DNA from: Candidatus Pacearchaeota archaeon
Lineage (GTDB): Archaea; Nanoarchaeota; Nanoarchaeia; Pacearchaeales; GW2011-AR1
Assembly (NCBI GenBank): GCA_002686195.1
Contig: NZAS01000138.1
Location: forward strand, 1 to 58,181
Reading direction: 5' to 3'
DNA length: 58,181 bases
Shown one piece after another: positions 16,505 to 25,278 of this stretch (position 1 is its first letter; every line of letters starts with the position of its first letter). The notes beneath the pieces were generated by a model. It did no database searches. It was not told the DNA's origin and saw only the letters and a list, made by a program, of their open reading frames with translations. The position numbers and the translations under genes were made by a program.

Positions 16505-17689
16505 ATGATAGCTAAATTGGCTTTTTCGTTTGTTTTTCTTCTAGTGTTAATGGTAGGTGTGGTTAGTGCAGATACCTTATTTGAAAGGTTTGAATTTGGA
16601 GATAATGAATTTGTTGATGTTCAAAGATTTCAATGGATTGCACAAACATTTACTATTGGAAGCACTGGACCAAATGAAAATTTTAATTTAACAAAAGTTG
16701 GGTTGAAAATTTATAGACAAGGAATTCCTGGAGATGGAATTGTTTCAATAAGGGAAGTTGATTGGCTTGGGCGTCCTACAGGGCCTGATTTGGCTTCTAC
16801 AATTTTTGATGCTAACTCATTGATTCCGGATGGAGCAGGTGTATGGACTAATATTAGTATTGGACCTGTTGTATTAGAACAAGATAAACATTATGCTTTA
16901 GTTTTAGGTACTTCTGCAGGAACAGGGTCACAATATATAGGGTGGAGGGAAAGAAGGGGGCTAACTCCACTTTACCTAGGAGGACATGAGTTTATAAGTT
17001 CTGACGGTGGTGGTAGTTGGCCTATAGAAGCTTCTGATAGAAGTTTGATGTTTAGAATATATGGAATTTCTGGACCTATTCCTTTAGAGGATGGGAATTT
17101 TGGGAATGTTAATATAACTGAAGAATTAAGGGTTGGGAAGGATATTTATTCTATAGGAGGATTTTTTGAATTTCTTGGAAGTTTAACTAGTAGAATCAGG
17201 AATATATTTGTAGAAGAGGTTGATGCTATTACAATAAACACTGAGAAATTGAAGGTTGATAATATGAGTGTTTGCCTTGAAGATGGGACTAATTGTCCAA
17301 TAAGTGAAGAGAGAAATAAATTTGTATTTCTTTCAAATTTTGATGATTATGAATATTCTGAAATGAATTATGCTCCGATTTCTGGGCAATCTTATTTTAG
17401 AGAAGTTGAACGTCCTTCGCAAAATATCATGCCAATAGATTGTGTATTTAGAAAATTATCTGCTTTTGTTTGGGAGAATGAATGTAATGTTGAATCTAGT
17501 ATAAAGCTCAAATCTAATTTTGAATCTACTGGCATAGAAATAACTATTCCTCCTGGATGGATGGGAAGATTTAGCGATGTTGGAGAGTATGTAGTTAAAG
17601 AAGGAGATTTGGTTAATTATGAATTTACTACTGGGAATAACTGCAACCTTAGATTAATGTCAATCTCTTCTATGTGTAATCAATTATAA
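16505..17689 (+). CDS. Secreted beta-sandwich protein, choice-of-anchor-R-like
   Basis: The 394-residue protein has a clean signal peptide (hydrophobic residues about 5-20, cleavage near VVSADT). Residues 25-190 form a beta-rich domain with FTIGSTGPNENF, YALVLGT and a YIGW-type strand, resembling the extracellular domains annotated as choice-of-anchor R. The remainder is unassigned, with a few Cys that could be disulfide bonded. It carries some sequons (NLT, NIS, NIT, NMS). No C-terminal TM is evident, so it may be released or held by another factor. A TATA-like CTTTTATA lies about 30 bp upstream of the start. Confidence 0.6.
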   Translation: MIAKLAFSFVFLLVLMVGVVSADTLFERFEFGDNEFVDVQRFQWIAQTFTIGSTGPNENFNLTKVGLKIYRQGIPGDGIVSIREVDWLGRPTGPDLASTIFDANSLIPDGAGVWTNISIGPVVLEQDKHYALVLGTSAGTGSQYIGWRERRGLTPLYLGGHEFISSDGGGSWPIEASDRSLMFRIYGISGPIPLEDGNFGNVNITEELRVGKDIYSIGGFFEFLGSLTSRIRNIFVEEVDAITINTEKLKVDNMSVCLEDGTNCPISEERNKFVFLSNFDDYEYSEMNYAPISGQSYFREVERPSQNIMPIDCVFRKLSAFVWENECNVESSIKLKSNFESTGIEITIPPGWMGRFSDVGEYVVKEGDLVNYEFTTGNNCNLRLMSISSMCNQL

Positions 17690-19480
17690 TCACTTGTATA
17701 AGAGTTTGTAGACTTCTTCGCAGTAAGGGGCTGTTAATTTAACGAGGTCTGGGCGAGAGTCTAGGAATTTTATTATTTCTTGGACAGGGATTCTTGGGGC
17801 GAGATGCTTGAATTTTGCATAAACTTCTCTGCAAAGAATTAAATCTTCTGGATGGTCAACTGTTAATCTTAAATCTTTTCTTATAGCCTCTTTAGGAACA
17901 TCTAATGATTTGAAAGAAAATTTATCTTTATTTTCTCTAATATAAAGAGTGCATAGCTCTGATCTGTGGCGGTCTTCTCCTTGTTCATGTGATTTTTTTA
18001 GAGCATTAAGGTTCATTATTTCAAAAGCTGCTCCTGCAGGAACGTGGTCTATTCCAGTTAAATCATGATTGTTCTCAACATGGTCTTTCCAAGCTTGTTC
18101 GATTCTTTCGTAGAAAAAGAATGGCTGATCAACTGTTATTCTAAAGACATCTGTTGCTGAAACTAAATCAGCTGCTGCTATTAGCCTTCCTAAGACATCT
18201 TTTCCATGGCCTATGACATAAGGGAGATTATTTTTCTTAGCGTATTCTATATATGTAAGATTATCTTCTCCTTCTGAAATAGCGAGGACGGTTTCGCTTA
18301 TTTCTGGAATTGTTTTTAAGAGGCTAATGATTTGATCTAGAACTGTTATTGACTTCTTGGAATCCAGGGTTTGAAGAGGTTTGCCATAAAGCCTTGCGCT
18401 GTTGTTCCTGCATGCTAAAGTTGCAACGAGTTTTCTCATTGTGAAGTCCTCTAATTTTAATGTTTCGCCTTTCTTTTTTTCCACATTTAAACCTTTGGAA
18501 TCCTTTAAGAAGTTTTTTATCTCGTATACATTTAAGCCAGATTGGGGAGAACGCTTAAAATCAAAATCTTTCTCCAAAGAAGGAATTTCTCTTTTTTTTA
18601 AATCTCTTTTTAGTATTGGGATTTGCAGAGCTTTTTTCATAAATTCTAATTCTTTTTCATTTAGGAATTCTTTATTTAGTATAGAAGAATATTTTTCTTT
18701 CAGCTTTTGTGACTTTTCTTTTGAACTAATAATTTCTTCTCTTAATGATAGGTATTTCTCATATTTTTCAACAGGTATGCTTGAAAAATTATCATATTTG
18801 GTTTCCAAAATTGAATGGAAGACATGTTTTTCTATTATATCTGCGCCTTGTATTTCTGCTAAAATCGGCAGATAAAGAGAATCTTCTGAATTTCCGTCTA
18901 CGTGGTCTGCGAAAGCTATCTTGTTTTCAAAGTTTTCTTTAATATCTTTTATTTTTGATATTCCTGAATCCTCTAATTCTGTTGGATAAGCTTGGAAACC
19001 AATTTGTAAAACAATTTCTTGGGGATTTAGTTCTTTTTTTACTCTTTCTAAAATCTCTTTTATTTGTTCTATTGTGAAACCAGCTATGTTCAGCATTATT
19101 ATTTTGTCTGATAAATCTACTTGTGACATTTTTTCGATTAGAGGATAATTGTTAAGGACAGATGCTTGGAATTTCAAACCGCGGATGTCTGAAAGGTTTT
19201 CTTGAATTATTTGGATGGAATAAGAGTCATAAACTTCAAGCCAGACATCTTTTGTTTGCTTTGAAATGGATATTATTTCCTTCCATTGTTCTGGGGAGAA
19301 AAAGATTTCTTCATACACCTCATACCATTCATAACCTTTTACTGCAGTCTCGGAGGCCTTTAGAGGCTGATATTTTATTCCGAAGCCATCTTTGAATTTG
19401 GAAAATTCATTTAATAGTGATTTTAAATAATCTAAGCTTCCTGCGTGTGTATTTGCTACCTCAATTATTTTGTATGCCAT
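17690..19480 (-). CDS. Fusion: NeuB/SpsE-like nonulosonate synthase + SpsF-like cytidylyltransferase
   Basis: The 596-residue protein joins two enzymes. Residues 1-285 are a NeuB-type barrel (EVANTHAGS near the start, ADHVDG 191-196, IEKHV 217-221), followed by a SAF-like segment at about 290-346. Residues 348-596 match SpsF/NeuA-like nucleotidyltransferases: ACRNNSARLYGKPL (356-369) carries the Arg/Ser/Arg/Lys nucleotide signature, then RITVDQPFF and LTVDHPEDL. The pair would make a nonulosonic acid from PEP and then activate it with CTP, as SpsE and SpsF do separately in Bacillus spore-coat loci. The gene converges with the secreted-protein gene with no spare base. It is a second NeuB homologue beside pseI. 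Confidence 0.85.
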   Translation of the reverse strand: MAYKIIEVANTHAGSLDYLKSLLNEFSKFKDGFGIKYQPLKASETAVKGYEWYEVYEEIFFSPEQWKEIISISKQTKDVWLEVYDSYSIQIIQENLSDIRGLKFQASVLNNYPLIEKMSQVDLSDKIIMLNIAGFTIEQIKEILERVKKELNPQEIVLQIGFQAYPTELEDSGISKIKDIKENFENKIAFADHVDGNSEDSLYLPILAEIQGADIIEKHVFHSILETKYDNFSSIPVEKYEKYLSLREEIISSKEKSQKLKEKYSSILNKEFLNEKELEFMKKALQIPILKRDLKKREIPSLEKDFDFKRSPQSGLNVYEIKNFLKDSKGLNVEKKKGETLKLEDFTMRKLVATLACRNNSARLYGKPLQTLDSKKSITVLDQIISLLKTIPEISETVLAISEGEDNLTYIEYAKKNNLPYVIGHGKDVLGRLIAAADLVSATDVFRITVDQPFFFYERIEQAWKDHVENNHDLTGIDHVPAGAAFEIMNLNALKKSHEQGEDRHRSELCTLYIRENKDKFSFKSLDVPKEAIRKDLRLTVDHPEDLILCREVYAKFKHLAPRIPVQEIIKFLDSRPDLVKLTAPYCEEVYKLLYK

Positions 19481-19543
19481 CTCTTTTTTTAGAAGGATAC
19501 ATACTTATAAGTTTTTCTGTGATTAGAGTATAACGTGAGACAT

Positions 19544-19666
19544 AAATAATTGAACGTTTTTTATGCCTCCCGAATACCTCAAGAACTTTTGGTTCTTGAT
19601 GGCCATCAAGATGCAGAGCATCTTGAGGTAGCAACAGACATTCTGTTCAATTATTTGGTCTGTTGC
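19544..19666. repeat. Nested hairpin element with alternative pairings
   Basis: A 12-bp outer stem AAATAATTGAAC/GTTCAATTATTT (19544-19555 with 19645-19656) encloses a 10-bp stem TACCTCAAGA/TCTTGAGGTA (19575-19584 with 19621-19630) and two small hairpins, CAAGAAC/GTTCTTG and TCAAGATGC/GCATCTTGA. A competing 9-bp stem GCAACAGAC/GTCTGTTGC (19631-19639 with 19658-19666) has the outer 3' arm in its loop. It lies between two minus-strand genes and touches the stop codon at 19666-19668. Confidence 0.7.
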
Positions 19667-20133
19667 TATAAATCTTTGGATATTCTTACGACTGCTTTTT
19701 TTATAGTGGTGGAGGAGCCATTTGAATTACATCCTGGACGGTGGATTTCTCCTGGGAAAAAGATTGCGTATGTTCCTTCTTTGATAATGATATTTGATTC
19801 ATCTTCTAGAGAGCTGTATAACTCTACGTCTGTTTCTTCTGAATATTGTTCAATGACTTCATTTTTTTCATTTTCTAACGCGAAGCCGATGGATTCTTTT
19901 CCAGATATTGTAAAATGTATGTCTAGGAAATTCTTATGAACTTCTGCTTTGTTTTCTTGTTTTGGTTTTGTATCAAATTCTAGGATGAGCATGTAGAAAT
20001 TTTCTCCTTGGATTTCGTGTTTGCCATTTTCTAAAGAATTAAGATCTGTTTTTCTTAGGTAATCTAGGGCTTCCCTTATTTTTGGATTTAGGAATTCTTC
20101 AGAACTAATATTATTTATATCACCTATTATCAT
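19666..20133 (-). CDS. YhcH/YjgK/YiaL (NanQ-like) cupin
   Basis: The 155-residue protein is a DUF386 beta-barrel. The metal-site pattern is visible: EVHKNFLDIHF gives E64, H66 and H73, and FPGEIHRPG gives H131. Members include NanQ, which speeds interconversion of sialic acid anomers, and other sugar-associated proteins. The neighbouring NeuB/SpsF fusion makes a role in nonulosonic acid handling plausible. It lies one base from the upstream minus-strand gene, so they are co-transcribed. Confidence 0.8.
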   Translation of the reverse strand: MIIGDINNISSEEFLNPKIREALDYLRKTDLNSLENGKHEIQGENFYMLILEFDTKPKQENKAEVHKNFLDIHFTISGKESIGFALENEKNEVIEQYSEETDVELYSSLEDESNIIIKEGTYAIFFPGEIHRPGCNSNGSSTTIKKAVVRISKDL

Positions 20134-20134
20134 T

Positions 20135-21229
20135 TTACCTGACCATTGTTTCTACGAGGTTTGCTAGTCTTTCTGAGGCCTTGCCGTCTGTTGAGAATCT
20201 TTTTCTGTTTTCTGCTAAATTGGTTTGATTTTGTGGGTCTGTTAGAGTATAGAAGAGTTGAGGTATCTCTTCCCATGTTCTTGCAACTGGGATTGCCTCT
20301 AATGATACTGGTGGCAAAGATCCTTGTATATAATCTTCTGGAACATCTGGAAGAAAAGCTCCTGTGTTTCTGTCTAAAAGGCAGGCATCTAATAGAAGAT
20401 TGCTTCTTCCTATGGTTACAGTATCTGCAGATAAAACAAGGTCTCTTGTTTCGCACGCATCTGAAGGAATAAATCTATGTCCATATTCTCTAGTTACTTT
20501 TTCTGTGAAGCCTGGGTCTGGAGAATCTTTTTCTCCTGGATGTGGTTTTACTAATAATTGCATGCCTATTCTTTGGGCAACATCAAGAACTGCGTGTGTT
20601 AATGATTGCTCATATGGTAAAAACTCTGGTCTTTTAGGAGGAGATGTATTTTGAGTTCCATGAAAGTACAATGGTTGATCTGGGCTGTGGGAAATTGCTT
20701 TAAGTGTTCTATCTCTGTCTTGTGGAGTGAAAGATTTTTTTAATTGTGGGAAATTGTCATAAGCTGTCCAACCAATAAATCTTACTCTTTCTACAGCAAT
20801 TGCTGCTATCATCTCAGGAAGAGTAGATTGCATTGTCTCTATCTCTGATGTTCCTGTTACTGTAATAAGAGAAGGTATGCCATCTAAGTTTTCCCCTTCT
20901 AGACAACTGAGGCGATCTGGCCATGATTGGTTAATTTCATTAACCCCTATTGAAGGCATTCCTAAGGCATTTGCAGCTCTTATGAAAGCTCCATCATGTG
21001 TAGCTTGCCCTGAAAGGCCTGCAAGAAGAAGGTCATGGCCTTTTAATAATCCCTTATGGTCTTCTGGCTCTACCCTTTCATAAGGAAGGTCTTGGAATCC
21101 TTTAACTTGCGAATCGTCTCCTGTTGTATAAATTGTTAAATCATGTCCTCTTTGCATTAGAGTGCGTGCTGGGTCTGCAAGTGCGCTTGTAGAGCCTAAG
21201 TGTTGTCCTGTCACGAGTATTTTAGCCAT
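20135..21229 (-). CDS. GT-B-like protein of surface polysaccharide synthesis
   Basis: The 364-residue protein has a two-domain GT-B-like outline: an N-terminal ILVTGQHLGSTSALADPA, and a C-terminal half with LLVKPHPGEKD and GRSNLLLDACLL, patterns seen in CDP-glycerol/polysialyl-type transferases and UDP-GlcNAc 2-epimerase relatives. No family can be fixed. Its composition differs from its Lys/Asn/Ile-rich neighbours, with more Asp, Pro, Gly, Arg and His. This fits later acquisition or simply different constraint. It is coupled to YhcH downstream and overlaps the DUF218 gene upstream by 8 bp. Confidence 0.55.
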   Translation of the reverse strand: MAKILVTGQHLGSTSALADPARTLMQRGHDLTIYTTGDDSQVKGFQDLPYERVEPEDHKGLLKGHDLLLAGLSGQATHDGAFIRAANALGMPSIGVNEINQSWPDRLSCLEGENLDGIPSLITVTGTSEIETMQSTLPEMIAAIAVERVRFIGWTAYDNFPQLKKSFTPQDRDRTLKAISHSPDQPLYFHGTQNTSPPKRPEFLPYEQSLTHAVLDVAQRIGMQLLVKPHPGEKDSPDPGFTEKVTREYGHRFIPSDACETRDLVLSADTVTIGRSNLLLDACLLDRNTGAFLPDVPEDYIQGSLPPVSLEAIPVARTWEEIPQLFYTLTDPQNQTNLAENRKRFSTDGKASERLANLVETMVR

Positions 21230-21842
21230 TTTGAGTGTTCTGCTGTTTTAGTTTTTCTAATTCAGCGAGAAAATGTGGAGAGTCTGTATTATATAATTTG
21301 TGGTTTGATAATAGTGCTTCCAAAGCTTCAGAATCTGAGCCTGGAGTTATGCCTGAGAAAGTTTCTTGGAAGGCTGTTAAACTTTGTCTTTCTTTTTCTT
21401 GGACAGCTGGATCATTTGATAAATCTGAGGGAACAGAAGCAAAATCTATTATGTACTCTTGTCCGAAAATTAAATTTGAAATAGCTGTGACTCTTGGATT
21501 GATGTGGTAATCATGGGAAATTATTAGTGCACTTTTCCAATTTCTTGGAGCCATAATGGCTTGCTTGCAAAAGATTAATTGTGCAACTGTTTCTATAGAA
21601 ATAGGTTCTTTCAAAATCTTATCTCCTGGGACATCTTTCTTTAAAGCATACTCTTCCATTTTATCTGCTAGTGTGACTCCATAATTGGCACCTCTATTCC
21701 CATGACCACCTGACATTATTAAAGTTCTAACTTGACCTTTGTTGAAAAGTGAGATTCCCAGGTCTACTCTTTCTCTTGTTTGATCTGAAAGAGATTTGTC
21801 TGGATTTAGTTCATGTGCAAGGATTATTGCTGTATCATACAT
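21222..21842 (-). CDS. DUF218 (YdcF/SanA/ElyC-like) protein
   Basis: The 206-residue protein begins AIILAHEL, then has IMSGGHGNRG and ALIISHDYHINPR, the strand-loop motifs of the DUF218 Rossmann-like fold. Bacterial members affect envelope biogenesis and polyprenyl-carrier use. No N-terminal membrane segment is seen, so this copy is cytoplasmic. It is in a minus-strand run with the GT-B-like and YhcH genes. Substrate unknown. Confidence 0.7.
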   Translation of the reverse strand: MYDTAIILAHELNPDKSLSDQTRERVDLGISLFNKGQVRTLIMSGGHGNRGANYGVTLADKMEEYALKKDVPGDKILKEPISIETVAQLIFCKQAIMAPRNWKSALIISHDYHINPRVTAISNLIFGQEYIIDFASVPSDLSNDPAVQEKERQSLTAFQETFSGITPGSDSEALEALLSNHKLYNTDSPHFLAELEKLKQQNTQNG

Positions 21843-21849
21843 TTTTTCT

Positions 21850-23538
21850 TTATGGGAGGATTTTATTTATAAATTTTGTTATTCTCGAAGAGGATTGGGA
21901 ATCAAGCTTATAAACATTTTCTTCTAGAAACGATTTAGAAGGTTTTGTCTTTTTTTTAATTGCTGAAAGCAGTTGTTTTTCATTGTAAACATGGGGAATT
22001 TCTTTTTTATCATAAGAAGAATATGGTTCTAAGTCTTTGAATGAGATGGAAATTACTGGTTTGTTTAATAAAGCTGCTTCTAAACCCATTGTGCTACTCA
22101 TTATTATCATTAAATCTGCAGAGTTCATTAGTTCTGTATTGTTCACTTTTTTGTCTATTACTTGAAAGTTTTTAAAGTCAAGAGATTTTGCTATTTTTTC
22201 TGGCAATCCGTTGAGGTCCCAACCTGGTTTGGTTTTTATTATTAGTTTGTAATCAGGGAGATTTTTTAGGGTTTTGAAAATTATTTCCAAAATCTTTTTT
22301 TGTCTTTTCTTTGTTAAGTGGCCAGGAATTGTTTTTAAAGTGTTACCTGAGTTTACTGAATAAACGATTATTTTCTCTTTGCCTTTTTTGCCTTTGTTTA
22401 TTAGAGGGTCGTATTGAGAGGCTCCTGTTATAATTATTTTTTCTGGAGGACAACCCCAGGAGATCATCCTTTTCTTGCTTGTTTCTCCAAATGCAAGAAA
22501 ATAATCTGATGAAACAGGAGTAAAGCCGATTGGGTGTCCGCAGAGACCGTGTTGAATGACGATTGAGGGAATATTGTGGTTTGATAAGGTTTGAACAACT
22601 GTTTTTTGGAAAGTATCAACATCTGAATGAAATAAAGCTAATGAGATTTTATTCTTTTTTGCTAAATGTGAAACTTCGTTTATAAGTCTAGCTGCTTTTA
22701 TGAAATCGGAAGAGATTAATTTTTTCAAATATTGTTTTAATGATTGTTCTATAGAGGGATTTATCTTTAAATTTTCAATTTTTTTGTTGAATATATTAAT
22801 TTCTTTTTTTAAATCCAACAGGTCTGAAGAGTCCTTGCCCTTGAATTGATAGAATGGGACATATGATTTATTCATGAAATATGAGCCTTGTAATGTGTCA
22901 AAGCATCTGAAAACTTTGTTTTTTTTGTTTTTTAAGAGGGATTCTGTTATAGATGGGAAAAGAGATTTTGGAGCTGTTGTGAATATTTTGTTGTCTGATT
23001 TTGAAGACAAGAAGAGAAGGGTTTTTGATAATGTGTTTTGCAAGAGACCTAAGAAGTTGAGAGTTTTATCTTTCTTTCCAGGAGGAATTGAGTAATCTAT
23101 AAATTCAACTGGCTTTTCAAAGACTTGTTTGACTATATCTTTATAAATTTCCGAATCAGAAGAATTTGAGAAAACAAAAATCTTTGAAGGATTTTCTTTT
23201 TTTATGATTTGTTTTAAAATATTGACATATCTTTTTTTAAACACTATGAATTGATATAAATTCACAGTAAATAATTGGAAAAGGTTTATTTTCCTATAAT
23301 TGAGATTTATTTCCTTAGATAAGTAATCCATGTCTTTTAGAGTTTCTTTTTGAACCTGTTTATGGGCAAGAGGATCTTCATAATCCTCTTCTGTTTTGAA
23401 AGATGTATTGGATTTTTCTAGGATGTTTTCAACTTCTAACTGAAATGATATTGGAAGAACTGAAGAAAAGGTTTCTTTGTTTTTTAGAAATTCCAGAGCT
23501 TGGTGTTTGTTTTCTATTAGTATAATTTCCTTGGTCAT
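21850..23538 (-). CDS. GT-B-like surface carbohydrate transferase (CDP-glycerol/polysialyl type)
   Basis: The 562-residue protein has a poorly conserved Lys/Asn-rich N-terminal half. The C-terminal half carries VIQHGLCGHP, SSDYFLAFGE, GASQYDP, LIIKTKPGWD and STMGLEAALLNKPVI, a pattern typical of CDP-glycerol glycerophosphotransferase and capsule GT-B enzymes, where the HG and SxxxLEA segments bind the nucleotide donor. It is probably a cytoplasmic or membrane-associated transferase that could use the CMP-nonulosonate made by the nearby fusion. Donor and acceptor are unknown. It stands 8 bp upstream of the DUF218 gene. Confidence 0.65.
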   Translation of the reverse strand: MTKEIILIENKHQALEFLKNKETFSSVLPISFQLEVENILEKSNTSFKTEEDYEDPLAHKQVQKETLKDMDYLSKEINLNYRKINLFQLFTVNLYQFIVFKKRYVNILKQIIKKENPSKIFVFSNSSDSEIYKDIVKQVFEKPVEFIDYSIPPGKKDKTLNFLGLLQNTLSKTLLFLSSKSDNKIFTTAPKSLFPSITESLLKNKKNKVFRCFDTLQGSYFMNKSYVPFYQFKGKDSSDLLDLKKEINIFNKKIENLKINPSIEQSLKQYLKKLISSDFIKAARLINEVSHLAKKNKISLALFHSDVDTFQKTVVQTLSNHNIPSIVIQHGLCGHPIGFTPVSSDYFLAFGETSKKRMISWGCPPEKIIITGASQYDPLINKGKKGKEKIIVYSVNSGNTLKTIPGHLTKKRQKKILEIIFKTLKNLPDYKLIIKTKPGWDLNGLPEKIAKSLDFKNFQVIDKKVNNTELMNSADLMIIMSSTMGLEAALLNKPVISISFKDLEPYSSYDKKEIPHVYNEKQLLSAIKKKTKPSKSFLEENVYKLDSQSSSRITKFINKILP

Positions 23539-23586
23539 TTTGCAATAATTGAACTATAAAAGAAGTTTATAAATTCTTACATATCA

Positions 23587-23705
23587 AAAAGTTTCTTGCG
23601 TTTCACCCACACCCTTAGGTGTGGGTTTGTTTGAAACTTTTGGATGTCCAAGATTGCATTCATCCGCATGCTAAAGCATGCGGTTTTCTGCATCAGCAAT
23701 CTTGG
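23587..23705. repeat. Two nested stem-loops
   Basis: First unit: AAAAGTTTC/GAAACTTTT (23587-23595 with 23633-23641) encloses ACCCACACC-CTTA-GGTGTGGGT (23605-23626). Second unit: CCAAGATTGC/GCAATCTTGG (23648-23657 with 23696-23705) encloses CCGCATGC-TAAA-GCATGCGG (23664-23683). All four stems are perfect. They sit upstream of the flippase promoter, between divergent genes. Confidence 0.75.
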
Positions 23706-23732
23706 CATAACGGGAGAATTAATGCACTTGCC

Positions 23733-23744
23733 ATATATATTTAA
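23733..23744 (+). promoter_or_regulatory. TATA box for flippase gene
   Basis: ATATATATTTAA lies about 25 bp before the ATG at 23767. The longer in-frame extension to 23644 would read through the double hairpin element, so the ATG at 23767 is preferred. Confidence 0.6.
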
Positions 23745-23766
23745 ACACTTTATTTTTAGTAATTTG

Positions 23767-25278
23767 ATGGTTGGGCCGATCTCGAGAAAAGTTGTCACAG
23801 AGTCTATTTGGAAGCTTTTTTCTACAATTACTGGGCAGGTAGGAGCTTTGATTTTTGTAGTTATAATCTCTAGGATATTAAAACCAGAAGGGTTTGGCGT
23901 TTATAATCTTGTCTTGGCTATCGTTCTGATTTTTATAACTTTTGCTGATGCAGGAATAAACCGGGCTGTTTTGAGATATGTTTCAGCTTCTCTAGGTAAA
24001 AATGATAAGAAAAAGGCTAGTTCTTATGTTAAATATTTACTAAAACTGAAATTCTCTTTGTTGATTGTTTTGGCTATAATATTAATTGCTATTGCTTATC
24101 CTTTATCGTTTTTTGTTTTTAATAAGCCAGAACTTTTTTTGCCTTTGATTATAATCTCCTTTTATTTAATAGCAATTTCTCTTGAGTCTTTCTTTGCTCA
24201 ATTGTTTTACGCTTTGAAGAAATTGAAATATTTAGCAATTAAGCAAATTATTTTCCAAATTTTGAGAATCTCCCTTGTTTTGCTGGTTTTTGCTCTTCTT
24301 ATGGGTAAGAACTTACTTATTGAGATATTGATGATTGTTGTTTTGAGTAATTTTGTGGCCTTGTTCGTTTTGTTGTTCTTTTTGAGAAAGCATGCTAGTT
24401 TTCTTTTTCAAAGAACAGATAAGAAAATTGATAAAAAAAGAGTTTTTAGGTTTATCAAATATTTTGCAGTGGCTGGAATTTCGTCGCCAATTTTTGGATA
24501 CATTGATACCTTAATGTTGGGGGCTTTTTTGCCTATTGCTTTTGTTGGTTATTACTCCGCTTCATTTGGGTTGATAATGGCGATATCTGGGTTTATTCTT
24601 GTTTCAGCAGTTTTGCTTCCTGTTTTTACTCAACTGAAAGACTCTCAATTAAAGGAGGCATTTGATAAAGTTTTTAGGTATGTTGGAATAATAACAATCC
24701 CTTTGTTGTTTGGAGCTCTTGCTCTTGGTAAATATCTTATTAGACTGATTTATGGGCATGAATATCTGTCTGGGGCATTGCCTTTTAGTTTTCTTACACT
24801 TCTGATTTTTAGCACTCTTTTGAGCGGCGTTATTGTTTCATTATTTTCTGCAAGAGAAAAGCCAGAATATTTTGTTAAGATTCTTTTGTTTTCTTCTGTG
24901 TTGAATATAGTTTTGAATTATATTTTTATAAAGGGTTTTATGAACATTTCTTTGATTTGGGCAATGACTGGAGCAGGGATTGCGACAATTACTAGCAGGT
25001 ATTTCTATCTTTTTTCTTTAGGGAGAACTGCAAGTAAGAATCTTGGAATTAGGTTTAAACCTGTATTTGTGATAAAGCCATTAGTTGCTTCTGTTCTTAT
25101 GTTCTTGACTTTGTTTTATATAAATAGGTTTGTAGAAGATATTACTCTTTTGATTGGTTTAGGAGAAGTGATTTTGGGGGCTGGAATTTATCTTGTTGTG
25201 ATGTTTCTGATAGGTGGGTTGAATAATGAAGATGTTGAGATGATTAAGTCTGTAATAAAGAGGGAGAAATCAGATTAG
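23767..25278 (+). CDS. Oligosaccharide flippase, Wzx/MATE-like
   Basis: The 503-residue integral membrane protein has about 14 predicted helices and short loops. The start MVGPISRKVVTES leads into SIWKLFSTITGQVGALIFVVIISRILKP split over TM1, and PEGFGVYNLVLA is the conserved early loop of Wzx-type polysaccharide exporters. It would flip lipid-linked glycans to the outer face. It converges with the FkbM gene, with a 9-bp overlap. A second flippase lies at 51694-52944, suggesting two separate glycans. Confidence 0.85.
   Translation: MVGPISRKVVTESIWKLFSTITGQVGALIFVVIISRILKPEGFGVYNLVLAIVLIFITFADAGINRAVLRYVSASLGKNDKKKASSYVKYLLKLKFSLLIVLAIILIAIAYPLSFFVFNKPELFLPLIIISFYLIAISLESFFAQLFYALKKLKYLAIKQIIFQILRISLVLLVFALLMGKNLLIEILMIVVLSNFVALFVLLFFLRKHASFLFQRTDKKIDKKRVFRFIKYFAVAGISSPIFGYIDTLMLGAFLPIAFVGYYSASFGLIMAISGFILVSAVLLPVFTQLKDSQLKEAFDKVFRYVGIITIPLLFGALALGKYLIRLIYGHEYLSGALPFSFLTLLIFSTLLSGVIVSLFSAREKPEYFVKILLFSSVLNIVLNYIFIKGFMNISLIWAMTGAGIATITSRYFYLFSLGRTASKNLGIRFKPVFVIKPLVASVLMFLTLFYINRFVEDITLLIGLGEVILGAGIYLVVMFLIGGLNNEDVEMIKSVIKREKSD

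Noticed and set aside
20130..20456. Open frame of 108 codons on the minus strand overlapping the GT-B-like gene
   Set aside because: It is in another frame of the same strand, Arg/Ser/Lys-rich, with no start context; the 364-codon frame is the better gene.
20135..21229. PseG (UDP-sugar hydrolase) to complete the pse pathway
   Set aside because: The GT-B outline is similar, but the PseG-specific motifs were not found and the gene is in a different operon on the other strand.
23644..23766. Longer start for the flippase gene
   Set aside because: It would translate the hairpin element and lies upstream of the TATA box at 23733-23744.
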